A stretch of DNA of 64,000 nt from Thermoanaerobaculia bacterium (GTDB taxonomy: Bacteria > Acidobacteriota > Thermoanaerobaculia > Multivoradales > J023). Positions within the stretch are counted from its first letter, which is position 1, and each line of letters opens with the position of its first letter. Position numbers and translations under genes: made by a program. The notes beneath the pieces were generated by a model. That model did not search any database. It saw nothing but the letters and a program-made list of their open reading frames with translations, and was not told the origin of the DNA. Positions 8,954 through 18,081 of this stretch are shown one piece after another. The DNA lies in NCBI GenBank assembly GCA_030431255.1, contig JAUIJL010000013.1, forward strand, positions 62,001-126,000. The letters are read 5' to 3'.

Positions 8954-10345
8954 TCAACCCGTGGTTTCGCCGCCGATTTGGGAGATCACGGCCTGAAATT
9001 TTCCGGCGGCGGTCCGGGGAATGACGTCCACCGTTTGGACCACCACTTCCACGTCGGGCCCGAGGCGGGCTCGGATGCGCCGCCGCACCTCCGCCACATC
9101 CTCCTCGTTCCAGGCCGGGCTGGGCACCACCTTGACCCGAATGCGGTGCAAGGTCTCCTGGATGACCTGCCCTTCCCGCGCATGGGGTAAATCGACGAAG
9201 ATGCCGTGGAAGCGCACCATGCGGCGTCCATCGGGGCCTTCGACCACATCTTCCAATCGACCGAAGACCTCTTGTAGGACCGGCAGCTGCCTGCCACAGG
9301 GACACGGCTCCGGGTCCCAGGCCGCTTGGTCACCGAGGCGAAATCGAATCAGCGGCTGGCCACGACGGATCAAACCCGTGGCCACCACCTCCCCCGCCTC
9401 GCCGAGCTCGCAGGCCGAGCCGTCGGGTCGAAGAATCTCGATCACCCCCGCTTCCGGGCTCACATGCAAGCGCCCGTGCTCACAATCACCGGCAAAGGAA
9501 ATATTCTCCACCGTGGAATATTCCTCGAAGACTTTGGCCCGAAAGGCCCGCTCCAAGACCGAGCGCATCTCCGGCGTGACTTTCTCGCTGGTGGTGATCA
9601 CCGCCTCGAGGCTTTCCGGGGCCTCGAGCCGCTGCTCCAGCATGTGCTGCGCCAGCAAATAGAAAGACACCGCATAACCCGTCAGCCATCGGATGCGATG
9701 GCGATGCAAAGCCTCGACGTAGGACCCGGCCGTGGTCGCCGACAAATGGAACGGCGAAAAATACACCTGACGCTCAACAGCGTTGAAGCGGTGATAGGGC
9801 CCGCCCACTTGGGTCTCGGGCACGGCCATGCGACCGGAGAAGGTCGCCCGCGGCTGGTGGAACGAAACCCCCGCCCAGCCCGCCGACCTCGCCTCTCGCA
9901 GCGCCATGGCCTTGCGCAGCTCGGGCACGGTCCAGTGGGTGGCGATCGGCGTACCGGTGGAGCCACTGGTGTGGAAAACCAACATCCGCTCGGCATCCAG
10001 ACCACGACGCAAAAACCGCAGCTCCTGGCCCCGCAGCTGCGCTTTCTCCAACAGGGGCAGCCCGGCGAGCCGACCCCGACGAGCGGCGGCCCTTTCGTCC
10101 GCGGTCCAAAGGTCGGCATAGAACGGCACCGAGCTCGCGGCCTCCACCAGCAGACGGCCGAGGGATTCCTCCTGCCACTCCATCAGCCGATCCAGGCTCC
10201 AAACCTCTCGCCGTCGAAAGCTTTCGGTTTGGGCCTTGAAACCCGGCCCGAGCCGCTTCCAATACCAACCCACACCATAGGCCGTGACCGCCAGATTCTG
10301 GCCCCAAATCGGCAAACGGGAGTAGATGTTTTCAGCGACGCTCAT
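8954..10345 (-). CDS. Phenylacetate-CoA ligase/CapK-like adenylate-forming enzyme
   Basis: A 463-residue member of the PaaK/CapK group of AMP-forming enzymes. The phosphate-binding loop FHTSGSTGTP is clear, followed by YSTVENISFAGDCEHG, the adenine-pocket region, and IRFRLGDQAAWDPEPCPCGR, the hinge with the CxCGR signature of this group. The C-terminal lid ends with PRTAAGKFQAV, which carries the likely catalytic Lys. Relatives activate an aryl or acyl acid, or act next to polysaccharide genes; neither context is present here, so the substrate is open. ATG at 10345 gives the natural N-terminus MSVAENIYSRLP; a longer frame runs into a repetitive Arg/Pro stretch encoded by tandem repeats and is probably untranslated. 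Confidence 0.85.
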   Translation of the reverse strand: MSVAENIYSRLPIWGQNLAVTAYGVGWYWKRLGPGFKAQTESFRRREVWSLDRLMEWQEESLGRLLVEAASSVPFYADLWTADERAAARRGRLAGLPLLEKAQLRGQELRFLRRGLDAERMLVFHTSGSTGTPIATHWTVPELRKAMALREARSAGWAGVSFHQPRATFSGRMAVPETQVGGPYHRFNAVERQVYFSPFHLSATTAGSYVEALHRHRIRWLTGYAVSFYLLAQHMLEQRLEAPESLEAVITTSEKVTPEMRSVLERAFRAKVFEEYSTVENISFAGDCEHGRLHVSPEAGVIEILRPDGSACELGEAGEVVATGLIRRGQPLIRFRLGDQAAWDPEPCPCGRQLPVLQEVFGRLEDVVEGPDGRRMVRFHGIFVDLPHAREGQVIQETLHRIRVKVVPSPAWNEEDVAEVRRRIRARLGPDVEVVVQTVDVIPRTAAGKFQAVISQIGGETTG

Positions 10346-10387
10346 GGGCGCCGGGACTATAGCAGCCGGGTGCCCCGTACCGCCGAC

Positions 10388-10457
10388 GGTCTCCCTGCCG
10401 CGGTCTCTCTGCCGGGGTCTCCTTAACCGGGGTCTCCTCAACCGGGGTCTCCCTAAA
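10388..10457. repeat. Short tandem repeat, 14-15 bases, five units
   Basis: Units read GGTCTCCCTGCCGC, GGTCTCTCTGCCGG, GGTCTCCTTAACCGG, GGTCTCCTCAACCGG and a partial fifth. They lie between the divergent starts of the PaaK-like and ASCH genes and are likely to vary in copy number between strains. Confidence 0.8.
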
Positions 10458-10574
10458 GTGTCCATTTCCTGCGACGCGTCAAATCCGTTAGCATCTACAC
10501 TTGATCAGTTTGCCTGGCGTCAATCCATTGGGACCGCCTTCCTAAGCATGACGTTCAAAAGCGAGGAGAGCGCT

Positions 10575-10931
10575 TTGTCCGAACCATCCGCGCCCGTCCG
10601 TCCGGAAATCGATTATCCAGAGAAGACCTGCACCATCGACAAGCTCGTGACCCAGCCGAAGCTGGTCAGCGCCGCGATCGCCGGCCGCAAGACCCAGCAA
10701 CGACGCAACGGCGTTTATGCCTATCCGGGGGAAGAATTCGAGCTGGAGGGCACCCGTTTTCGGGTCACCGACTTGAAACGTGAGTCCCTCGGCGACATGA
10801 CCGATGAGTCCGCCCGCGCTGAGGGTTTTCCGAGCCTCGACACCTATCGGGATCTGATCCTGCGCGTGCATCCCGGCATGACCTGGAACGACAAAGCTCG
10901 GGTCTGGGTCCACACCTTCGAGCAGGCCTAG
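10575..10931 (+). CDS. ASCH-domain protein
   Basis: A roughly 118-residue cytoplasmic protein with an ASCH domain, a PUA-like fold proposed to bind RNA or nucleotides. The diagnostic block is GEEFELEGTRFRVTDLKRES, then LGDMTDESARAEGFPSLDTY, where the DE..ARAEGF segment is the family signature. The C-terminus (WVHTFEQA) is the last strand. A TTG codon preceded by GCGAGGAG at correct spacing is the best start; ATG at 10548 is in frame but has no ribosome-binding sequence. It is divergent from the PaaK-like gene. The function in the cell is not known; a role in RNA handling is inferred from the fold only. Confidence 0.8.
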   Translation: MSEPSAPVRPEIDYPEKTCTIDKLVTQPKLVSAAIAGRKTQQRRNGVYAYPGEEFELEGTRFRVTDLKRESLGDMTDESARAEGFPSLDTYRDLILRVHPGMTWNDKARVWVHTFEQA

Positions 10932-11454
10932 CGGTAAAGCAGACCTGACGGTAGAGCAGACCGCAGAAAAGCGTGGGAGGACTCAAAGTCCACCCACGCT
11001 CGACGGTTGCCCCATGTAGAGGGGCTCCAATTCCGGCGCCCCCGACCACCGAGACCGCCTATCTTTTCCCGGACCCTACCTATCGGGCTCCTGCTTCTTC
11101 TTGACCCTCCTGCTTCTCCTCGAGCCTGAAGTTGAAGGTCAGGTGGTAGCGCACTGAAATGGGCTCGCCGTTCAACGTCGCGGGCTCGAATCGCCACTTG
11201 GGCAGAGGTTTTTTCGAACGGGGCAGCCCGACCCCTGTAAGGGGCGTAATGCAACCCTCGAGACGCCGGACGCTTCGCCCATGTGACGGGCTTTGCGCAG
11301 CCAGGGATCGCTCGGAAAACTCCCATTGGATTGGGACGTAACCCTAGGGTCAAACCAGCTCGTCGGTTTTTCCGAGCCTTCAACCGGAGCTTTTACCCGA
11401 TTCGACCGGAGACCTTGGAAAGGGCTCCCAGCTCGTCCCGAGAGGAGACATGCT
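10932..11454. other. Intergenic region with hairpin and TonB remnant
   Basis: Holds no intact gene. Just after the ASCH stop is a near-direct repeat (GGTAAAGCAGACC / GGTAGAGCAGACC), then a strong hairpin with arms AGCGTGGG (10970-10977) and CCCACGCT (10993-11000), which may end the ASCH transcript although no T-run follows. Next comes the minus-strand TonB fragment described separately. The remainder up to the next gene reads in no convincing frame. Confidence 0.5.
11080..11215 (-). pseudogene. Remnant of a TonB C-terminal domain
   Basis: In one minus-strand frame ending at a TAG (11080-11082) the sequence reads KWRFEPATLNGEPISVRYHL followed by TFNFRLEE. This is the typical end of an energy-transducing TonB domain (WxFEPAxxNGxPVxVxYxxxxxF). 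The frame loses all similarity upstream of the KPLPKW stretch, and no start or transmembrane segment is present. A Glu/Gln-rich tail follows to the stop. It is therefore a decayed end of a tonB-like gene, left by deletion or recombination. The domain call is secure; the mechanism of loss is inference. Confidence 0.7.
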
Positions 11455-12522
11455 TTGAACAAACACATCCCCTTGCCCCACCTCATCGCCGCCGGCGCCA
11501 TGATCTTCGGCTTCGCCGCTTCGGCATCGGCCCAACAACAGGTCAGCGGTCTGCCCAGGGTGAGCCCACCGGCGACCCTGTCCCAACAGGTCGGCATGAC
11601 CCGAGTGGAGGTCTCCTATCACCGACCATCCACCCGAGATCGCGAGATCTGGGGTGCCTTGGTGCCCTACGGCCAAGTCTGGCGGGCCGGGGCCAACGAA
11701 AATACGACTCTGAGCTTCAGCCACGATGTCAGCATCGAGGGTCAAGCGTTGGCCGCGGGGACCTACGGATTCCATCTCATCCCACAGGAAAACGGACCCT
11801 GGACCGCGATCTTCAGCCGTGATTCCCGGGCCTGGGGCAGCTTCTCCTACGACCCGTCTCGGGACGCCCTGCGGGTGGAGGTCGAGCCCAAGCCGAGCGA
11901 GGCCGAGGAAGCTCTCTCGTACCGCTTCGATGCCTTCGGCGCTGACCACGCCACCCTTGCCCTACATTGGGCCGGGCTCGCCGTTCCGATAAAGATCGAG
12001 GTCGACGTCCACCGTCAGGTGATCGACGATCTTACCGCCCAGCTCACCGGCCTACCCCGTTTCGGTTGGCAAGGTTGGAATTCCGCCGCCGCCTATTGCG
12101 TCAATTCGGGGCAATTCTTCGACGAATGTCGCCAGTGGTCGGACCGCTCCCTCGCCATCAGCCGCCAAGCCCAGAACTTGATGGTCCACGCCGGTCTGCT
12201 GGCCCTCGAAGGGCGAGACGACGAAATCGCCGCGGTGGAAGAAGAGGCCCTCGGCTTAGCCAACGAGCAACAGGTCAACGCCATGGGTTACCAATACCTT
12301 TTCCAACGCAACGATCCGAAAAAGGCGGTCGAGCTCTTCCGTCGCAACGTCGCCGACCATCCGGAATCGTGGAATGCCTACGACAGCTTGGCCGAAGGAC
12401 TGGCGGCCTTAGGCAATAAGGATGAGGCGATCCAACACTATAAGAAAGCCCTGTCCATGGCGCCCGACGGCCAGAAGGGCCGCATTGAAGGCGTTATCAA
12501 GAGTCTGGCGGAGAAGGGGTAA
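11455..12522 (+). CDS. Secreted DUF2911 protein with C-terminal TPR repeats
   Basis: A 355-residue exported protein. The signal peptide ends at ASASAQQQ. The DUF2911 domain follows directly (ISPPA-like start RVSPPATLSQQVG, then VEVSYHRPSTRDREIWG and PYGQVWRAGANENTTLSFS, ending near residue 150). The C-terminal 150 residues hold TPR units (VELFRRNVADHPESWNAYDS, KDEAIQHYKKALSMAPDG). DUF2911 is common in Bacteroidota and Acidobacteriota and has no firm function. The TTG at 11455 is chosen because GAGGAG lies seven bases before it and it gives a perfect signal peptide; a longer frame from an upstream ATG would bury that signal. It appears monocistronic. Confidence 0.87.
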   Translation: MNKHIPLPHLIAAGAMIFGFAASASAQQQVSGLPRVSPPATLSQQVGMTRVEVSYHRPSTRDREIWGALVPYGQVWRAGANENTTLSFSHDVSIEGQALAAGTYGFHLIPQENGPWTAIFSRDSRAWGSFSYDPSRDALRVEVEPKPSEAEEALSYRFDAFGADHATLALHWAGLAVPIKIEVDVHRQVIDDLTAQLTGLPRFGWQGWNSAAAYCVNSGQFFDECRQWSDRSLAISRQAQNLMVHAGLLALEGRDDEIAAVEEEALGLANEQQVNAMGYQYLFQRNDPKKAVELFRRNVADHPESWNAYDSLAEGLAALGNKDEAIQHYKKALSMAPDGQKGRIEGVIKSLAEKG

Positions 12523-12697
12523 GACCCAACGGCCATCGCCCCCGATCATCCCCGGGATCCGCGAGGCCAGCGGGTCCGCTCGGTCTTTGCTTTTGGGCGA
12601 CATACGATTTGATGACGATAGCCCCTGGATGGGTTGACTACGATGGATGACATTGCCGTGGAGCACTCACCATCTACGAGATTCAGGGGGCATCGAC

Positions 12698-13663
12698 ATG
12701 GGTGATTTCGTCAACGTCCTTCAGCAAGCAAAGACAGGCGGTCGAGCGATGGTGCTCGACGGGGGCCTGGCCACCGAGCTGGAGGCCGCGGGTTTCGACC
12801 TGCGGCACCCCCTTTGGTCCGCCCATCTGCTCGACACCCGGCCCGACGCCATCCGTCGCGTCCATCGCGACTACCTCGAAGCGGGAGCGGATTGCATCAT
12901 CGCCGCCGGCTATCAAGCCAGCCTCCAAGGCCTGGCCGCCTGCGACTATGGACCTTCGAAGAGCCGGGATTTGATCGCTTTGGCGGTGGACTTGGCTCGA
13001 CAAGAGCGGGACGCCTTCGTCGCAGCGACCTCTACCGGGCCCTCGGCTGAGGGTCCACCTTGGGTTGCGGCCAGTGTCGGCCCCTATGGCGCCTACCTCG
13101 CGGACGGCTCCGAGTTCACGGGCAACTACGGGCTGTCCGTCGACGCTTTGGTGGAGTTTCATCGAGAGCGGCTCGAGCTGCTGTGGCAGGCCGGACCGGA
13201 CGTGCTGGCCATCGAGACCTTGCCCAGCTCAGATGAGCTCAAGGCCCTGCTGCGAATCCTCAGCGATCTAACCGGCGCCCAGGCTTGGGTCAGCTTTTCC
13301 TGTCCGGACGGCAGGCACATCCACGACGGCACCCCCATCCGCCAATGTGCGGCCCTCTGCGCCGAGGTCCCAGCCGTGGTCGCCGTCGGCGTCAATTGCA
13401 CCGCGCCGGGCTTCGTCGGTTCCTTGATCGGTGAGCTCTCCGCCGGGGCCCCGGGCCTTCCGATCCTCGTCTACCCGAATTCCGGCGAGACCTACGACGG
13501 CACCCAAAGAGCCTGGACCGGCGAATCCGACCCCACCGACTATGGACGCCAAGCCGTGCGATGGCGAGATCTCGGCGCATCCATGATCGGCGGCTGCTGC
13601 CGAACCAGCCCGCAGCATATCCGGGAGATCCGACGCGCCTTGACCGTCCCCAGCAGCCTCTGA
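12698..13663 (+). CDS. mmuM: Homocysteine S-methyltransferase
   Basis: A 321-residue cytoplasmic enzyme that transfers a methyl group, typically from S-methylmethionine or S-adenosylmethionine, to homocysteine to make methionine. The N-terminal VLDGGLATELEAAG and the three zinc-binding cysteines, one in GVNCTAP and two in MIGGCCRTSP, are all present, as expected for the Pfam S-methyl_trans barrel. The length is that of stand-alone enzymes (MmuM/YagD type), not of MetH. ATG at 12698 was chosen; an upstream in-frame ATG would add an unlikely stretch. No SAM riboswitch is visible in front of it, unlike the metB operon further right. Confidence 0.9.
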   Translation: MGDFVNVLQQAKTGGRAMVLDGGLATELEAAGFDLRHPLWSAHLLDTRPDAIRRVHRDYLEAGADCIIAAGYQASLQGLAACDYGPSKSRDLIALAVDLARQERDAFVAATSTGPSAEGPPWVAASVGPYGAYLADGSEFTGNYGLSVDALVEFHRERLELLWQAGPDVLAIETLPSSDELKALLRILSDLTGAQAWVSFSCPDGRHIHDGTPIRQCAALCAEVPAVVAVGVNCTAPGFVGSLIGELSAGAPGLPILVYPNSGETYDGTQRAWTGESDPTDYGRQAVRWRDLGASMIGGCCRTSPQHIREIRRALTVPSSL

Positions 13664-13768
13664 TCTGAGGGAGGCCGGTATGACGTTGACGCTTTCTCCA
13701 CGGGTCGACTAAGCTGCCCCGGTGTTCGAAGCACCCTTTTCCATCGTCCTCGACCGCGAAGCCCATCC

Positions 13769-14827
13769 ATGACACCGCAAGCTGAAGGTGGCACGCCGCA
13801 ACAGGCATCGGGTTTCCAGGTCCAAGGCCTGCTCCGATCCGTATGGGCCGTCGAATGGCTGACGCTCGCCAATGTGGTCGTTACCGTGGCGTATCTGCGT
13901 CTCCATCACCTGCGCATCGATTGGAAGGGGTTCTGGTACATCGTCAAACCCCTGCTGATCAACCTACCCCTCTACCTGGTCGTGGGCATGGTGGCGACCG
14001 TCGTGCTGCGTCTCGCTTTGGATCGCTCCTTTCGTCCGATCGCCGAATCCCTGAAACGGCCGTCCTGGTATTGGGAGTGGCTTCGATTGTGGTTGGCGAT
14101 GCTCTTGGCGACCTACGCCTACGCCTGGCTCAAGGTCAACGTGCCCCTGGTACGACAGGTGCTTTGGGACCAAGAGCTGTGGACCCTCGACGTGCTGCTG
14201 CACCTGGGCATCTCACCCTCCGTTTTTCTCACCAGCCTTTTCGACGGCACCTTCCTGGCGGGGTGGATCGACTTCTGGTACGAATATTGGCGTCGCACGG
14301 TGCTGATTGTGCTGGTGGTGCTGACCGCCTTCCACCTGGGAGCCGCCCGCCGCCGATTCGTCACCGCGATGGTGTTGCTGTGGACCTTCGGCGCCTGGAT
14401 CTATGTTGCGATCCCTGCCTTGGGTCCGTGTTACATCTTCCCGGACATCTGGCAGGCGGGCACCTCCATCCCCTACCCCCGGGCGCTCGGAACCCAGATG
14501 GGTCTGTGGCAGAACTACCAAATTCTGCAAGAGGGGCTGGCCACCGGTCAGCTCCAGGGATTCAATCCCACCCGCGGCATCGCCGCCATGCCGAGCCTAC
14601 ATGTGGGTACCCACGTGTTATTCGCGATTTGGGGCTGGTACCACCTGCGACCGATCTTCGTCGTCTTCCTCCTGGCCGCTATTTTTACTTTCCTCGGCTC
14701 GATTCTCACCGGCTGGCACTACGCCATCGACGGATACGTCGGTGCCGGGTTGGCCTGGTTGAGCTACGTGCTCGCCCGCCGGCTCGAGCCCGAGCCAGAG
14801 CCTGACCGCGAGCCGTCCGCCTCCTGA
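13769..14827 (+). CDS. PAP2-superfamily membrane protein (inositolphosphotransferase-like)
   Basis: A 352-residue polytopic membrane protein. The PAP2 catalytic motifs lie near the C-terminus: PTRGIAAMPSLHVGTHVLFA (motif with the catalytic His in PSLH) and GSILTGWHYAIDGYVGA (the nucleophilic His and Asp of HYAID). About seven hydrophobic segments are visible, two before the first loop and the rest around the active site. The layout resembles Aur1/Ipt1-type phosphotransferases more than small lipid phosphatases. It may make or remodel a phospholipid head group. A lipoprotein methyltransferase gene follows at 57 bases on the same strand. The start has no clear ribosome site. Confidence 0.82.
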   Translation: MTPQAEGGTPQQASGFQVQGLLRSVWAVEWLTLANVVVTVAYLRLHHLRIDWKGFWYIVKPLLINLPLYLVVGMVATVVLRLALDRSFRPIAESLKRPSWYWEWLRLWLAMLLATYAYAWLKVNVPLVRQVLWDQELWTLDVLLHLGISPSVFLTSLFDGTFLAGWIDFWYEYWRRTVLIVLVVLTAFHLGAARRRFVTAMVLLWTFGAWIYVAIPALGPCYIFPDIWQAGTSIPYPRALGTQMGLWQNYQILQEGLATGQLQGFNPTRGIAAMPSLHVGTHVLFAIWGWYHLRPIFVVFLLAAIFTFLGSILTGWHYAIDGYVGAGLAWLSYVLARRLEPEPEPDREPSAS

Positions 14828-14884
14828 AACCCTCGATTGATCCCGAGCCCTAAACCCTGCTGTTCTCTTCCCGTAAGCAGGGCC

Positions 14885-15502
14885 ATGGCAAGAGCAACAT
14901 TTCTCAGCACCGCGTTCTGGTTGACCACCCTCATGATGGGTTGCACGGCGACCGTGGCCGATCAATCGGAAGAGGCTCGCATCCTCGAATTATTGAAATT
15001 GGATCCCGGCTCTACGGTGGCCGACGTCGGCGCCGGTGACGGCGACTTCTCCGTGTTGTTGGCGGACGAGGTCGGCCTATTGGGTCGAGTATGGGCCACC
15101 GAGGTCGATCAGGATTTGATCGATGATCTCACCGAACGGGCGGAGACCTCCGAGCTACCCCAAATCCAACCCGTGCTCGGCGACCAAGAGCGCACGGGTC
15201 TCGAGGCCGGTTGCTGCTCCGCGATCCTTCTGAGACGGGTCTACCACCATTTTGCCGATCCGCAGACCATGGGAGCTGACCTCTGGCGTGCTCTGAAAAC
15301 CGGCGGGCATTTGTTGGTGATCGACTTCGAGCCCCAGGACGACGAGACACCTCCCGAAGGCGTGCCCGATCGCGGCGGCCACGGCGTTTTGGCCAAGGAG
15401 CTGATCCAGGACCTCACCGGGCTGGGCTTCGAGACCGTGACCCAGGAAACACCCTGGGACGGTGTCGACCACTACTACGCCGTGCTCTTCCGCAAGCCGT
15501 AG
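14885..15502 (+). CDS. Lipoprotein-anchored SAM-dependent methyltransferase
   Basis: A 205-residue protein with a type II signal sequence (FWLTTLMMGCTAT, lipobox before Cys) followed by a class I methyltransferase domain. The SAM-binding motif ADVGAGDGDFSVLLA, the acidic end of strand 2 (ATEVDQDL) and YHHFADPQ/HLLVIDFEP are all in place. A predicted envelope location is odd for an enzyme that uses SAM, a cytoplasmic cofactor; similar secreted methyltransferases are known in environmental genomes without clear function. The start was set at MARATF because it gives the lipobox; a longer frame begins at 14837. It follows the PAP2 gene and may be co-transcribed. Confidence 0.8.
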   Translation: MARATFLSTAFWLTTLMMGCTATVADQSEEARILELLKLDPGSTVADVGAGDGDFSVLLADEVGLLGRVWATEVDQDLIDDLTERAETSELPQIQPVLGDQERTGLEAGCCSAILLRRVYHHFADPQTMGADLWRALKTGGHLLVIDFEPQDDETPPEGVPDRGGHGVLAKELIQDLTGLGFETVTQETPWDGVDHYYAVLFRKP

Positions 15503-15518
15503 GTTCATCCATAAACGG

Positions 15519-17369
15519 TTACTCGGTGGGCCGGCGCGACGCACCCTCGCCGGTTTGCACCCGCCAAAGGCCGGCGTAAACACCGTCGGCGGCGATGAGC
15601 GCATCGTGATCGCCCTGCTCCACGACCTGTCCGTGATCGAGCACGTAGATCCGATCCGCGTGGCGGATGGTCGACAGCCGATGGGCCACGATCAGGGTGG
15701 TTCGATCCTTGGACAGGGTCATCAAAGACCGCTGGATGGCGGCCTCGGTTTCATTGTCCACCGCCGAGGTGGCTTCGTCCAGGGCCAGAACCGGCGCGTT
15801 CTTGAGCACCGCCCGAGCGATCGACAAACGTTGCCGTTGACCGCCCGAAAGCTTTTGCCCTCGCTCGCCGACAATGGTGTCGTAACCCTCGGGCAGCGCC
15901 TGAATGAATTCATGGGCCTCGGCCACCTTGGCCGCCGCCACTATGGACTCGAAATCCGCATCCGGACGGCCGTAGATCAGGTTCTCGCGAACTGTTCCGT
16001 GGAATAGGAAAACGTCCTGGCTGACCAAGGCCACGGCGGAACGCAAATCCGCCAACCCAAGCTCATCGAGGGGATGGCCGTCGAGGGTCACACGGCCGGC
16101 GTCGGCTTCGTAGAAGCGCAATAGGAGCTTCAACACCGTGGTCTTGCCGGAACCCGTAGCACCCACTAGGGCGGTGGTTCGGCCGGCGGCCACCTCCAGA
16201 TCCAATCCACGCAGAATCCGATAACCCGGTCGGTAGGAGAAATCCACCGACTCGAAGCGGATCTCGCCCCGCAGATCCGGCACCGAAATCTCCCGCCGGC
16301 CGTCGCGGATCTTGGGTCTTGTATCCATCAAATCGAGAATGCGCACCGTGGAAGCCATGGCTCGCTGATAGAGGTCGAAAGTCTGGCCGAGACGGGTCAA
16401 TGGCCACAGCAGCCGTTGGGTCAAGAACACCATCACGCTGTAAGCGCCCACCGCCAGGGTGCCATCGAGGGCCAAGTAGCCGCCGTAGATCAGGGTGGCG
16501 GTAAAGCCGATCAATACCGCGATGCGAATCAGCGGCGAAAAGGCCGAGCTCAAACGGATGGCTTGACGGTTCGCGTCTTGGTACGCCCGGCTCTCCCTTT
16601 CCATACGTTTGCGCTCTCGGGCTTCGGCCACAAAGCTCTGGATGGTGGCGATCCCACCCAAATTATTGGCCAGCTGAGCCGACAAATGGCCGACCCGCTC
16701 GCGCACCAGGGCGTAACGGGGTTGGATCTTGGCTTGGAAACGAAACGAGCCCCACAAAATGAGCGGAATGGGCACGAAGGACATCCAAGCCACCGACGGG
16801 GCCAGGTAGAAGAACGTCGCGCCCACCAGCACCGTGGTGGTCACCACCTGCAAAATCTCGTTGGCACCGCCGTCGAGAAACCGCTCCAATTGATTCACGT
16901 CGTCGTTGAGGATCGCCATCAATCCGCCGGTCGATCGATCCTCCAAATAGGCCAGCTCCAGCTCTTGCAAGCGACCGTAGGCGTCCAAGCGCAGATCGTG
17001 CTGAATGGACTGCGCCAGGTTGCGCCACATCACGGCGTAGGCATATTCAAAGGCCGATTCCAACGACCAAATCAAAAACGTCAACCAGGCCAGCACCAGC
17101 AGCTGATCCCGAGGCTGGGCGATCCCCAGGCTCGCCAGGAAGGAGCTCTCCTGACGGACGACGATGTCCACCGCCATTCCGATCAGGACCGGCGGCGCCA
17201 AATCCACCACCTTGTTGATGATCGAGCAGGCGGAAGCGAGCAGAAGACGTCCGCGATAGGCCGCCGCATAGTGCCAGAGCCGTTTTAGCGGCGATTCGGA
17301 ATCCGAACCGTAGGATCGGGACGAAAGGTTAGATACCGGGGTGGGAGTCGAGTCTTTGGAGAGCGTCAT
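15519..17369 (-). CDS. ABC transporter, fused permease and ATPase (MsbA/BmrA-like)
   Basis: A 616-residue half-transporter of the ABC exporter type. About six transmembrane helices occupy residues 30-330 (type 1 exporter fold). The nucleotide-binding domain shows Walker [11 protein letters not shown]-loop [10 protein letters not shown], signature LSGGQRQR, Walker [13 protein letters not shown] and H-loop LIVAHRLST. It should act as a homodimer in the inner membrane, moving lipids or drugs outward. The substrate is not evident from neighbours. It is convergent with the methyltransferase gene, with only 16 bases between them. No strong ribosome site is seen before the ATG. Confidence 0.93.
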   Translation of the reverse strand: MTLSKDSTPTPVSNLSSRSYGSDSESPLKRLWHYAAAYRGRLLLASACSIINKVVDLAPPVLIGMAVDIVVRQESSFLASLGIAQPRDQLLVLAWLTFLIWSLESAFEYAYAVMWRNLAQSIQHDLRLDAYGRLQELELAYLEDRSTGGLMAILNDDVNQLERFLDGGANEILQVVTTTVLVGATFFYLAPSVAWMSFVPIPLILWGSFRFQAKIQPRYALVRERVGHLSAQLANNLGGIATIQSFVAEARERKRMERESRAYQDANRQAIRLSSAFSPLIRIAVLIGFTATLIYGGYLALDGTLAVGAYSVMVFLTQRLLWPLTRLGQTFDLYQRAMASTVRILDLMDTRPKIRDGRREISVPDLRGEIRFESVDFSYRPGYRILRGLDLEVAAGRTTALVGATGSGKTTVLKLLLRFYEADAGRVTLDGHPLDELGLADLRSAVALVSQDVFLFHGTVRENLIYGRPDADFESIVAAAKVAEAHEFIQALPEGYDTIVGERGQKLSGGQRQRLSIARAVLKNAPVLALDEATSAVDNETEAAIQRSLMTLSKDRTTLIVAHRLSTIRHADRIYVLDHGQVVEQGDHDALIAADGVYAGLWRVQTGEGASRRPTE

Positions 17370-17568
17370 AAGGCCGGCAGACTAGCACCGCGGGGCCGGC
17401 CGTGGACATGAAAGCCGTGACGATTCTTGGCGCCGACCAGGTAGTTGGTGACACGGAACGTCAGGAAACGTGAAATTTCGGGCAAAAAACCGGTCTGAGC
17501 GGCCGATATTCAGGCACGGGCTTTGCTTACTTTATAGATTGAGAAATCACGAGCTTCCGGAGCCTCAT

Positions 17569-17727
17569 ATGACCTTCGATGACCGCCCCCACATCCCTAC
17601 CGTCTCGCCCCCCTACCGCTCTTCCTGGCGGAGAGTCGCGGTTTCGAGCATCTTCTGGCTGGGTTTAACCGCCCTCTCAGTGGTGATGGTCGCCGCCCTC
17701 GGAGCCATGGCCGCCGTCGTCGGCTAA
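17569..17727 (+). CDS. Small single-span membrane protein
   Basis: A 52-residue peptide, not recognised. A proline-rich cytoplasmic head (MTFDDRPHIPTVSPPYRSS) precedes one hydrophobic segment (FWLGLTALSVVMVAALGAMA) at the C-terminus. GGAG lies six bases before the ATG, which supports translation; the same frame extends upstream to 17470 without such a site. It stands alone in a gap between divergent and convergent neighbours. It could be a real small membrane protein; evidence is limited to the ribosome site, codon use and hydropathy. Confidence 0.5.
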   Translation: MTFDDRPHIPTVSPPYRSSWRRVAVSSIFWLGLTALSVVMVAALGAMAAVVG

Positions 17728-18081
17728 TCCATCCCCGGTCCTGCTAACTAGATCTCATCCAGAAATGGAACTTTCGAGCCAACGTGAGGCTGGGTGGACC
17801 GAGGACGGAAACGAAAGGGGCCACCCAGCCGACACCCTGCGAGCCCATTTCTTCCAAGAAACAACCCTTGAACGCCGGGAAGGCCCTTCCTCCACCGGGC
17901 CTTAGAGGCGCGCGTCGGAGGGACCTTTCATGGATGCCAGGCCGCCCTGGGCGCTGGAGCAGCTCCATTTTCAGCGGTGCTCTTCCCGTGCACTCGCACG
18001 TCCCGGCTCCGGAAGGCCCTTCCCTCCGCCGTCGTTTCTAGGCGCGAAGGGGCGCCGGCAGGCGTGAGAGCTGGACGGAAT
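17728..18081. other. Intergenic region with a strong stem-loop and repeated segments
   Basis: No gene is seen. GGCTGGGTGG (17788-17797) and CCACCCAGCC (17821-17830) are perfect 10-base arms around a 23-base loop. Further on, two related blocks start with GGAAGGCCCTTCC and end near AGGCGCG, about 140 bases apart, which suggests an old duplicated repeat element. The region lies beyond the 3' end of the TPR gene and may carry its transcript end. Confidence 0.5.

Noticed and set aside
12523-12697. Possible SAM riboswitch before the homocysteine methyltransferase
   Set aside because: None of the S-box, SAM-II or SAH landmark segments seen at 26.4-26.6 kb could be found here.
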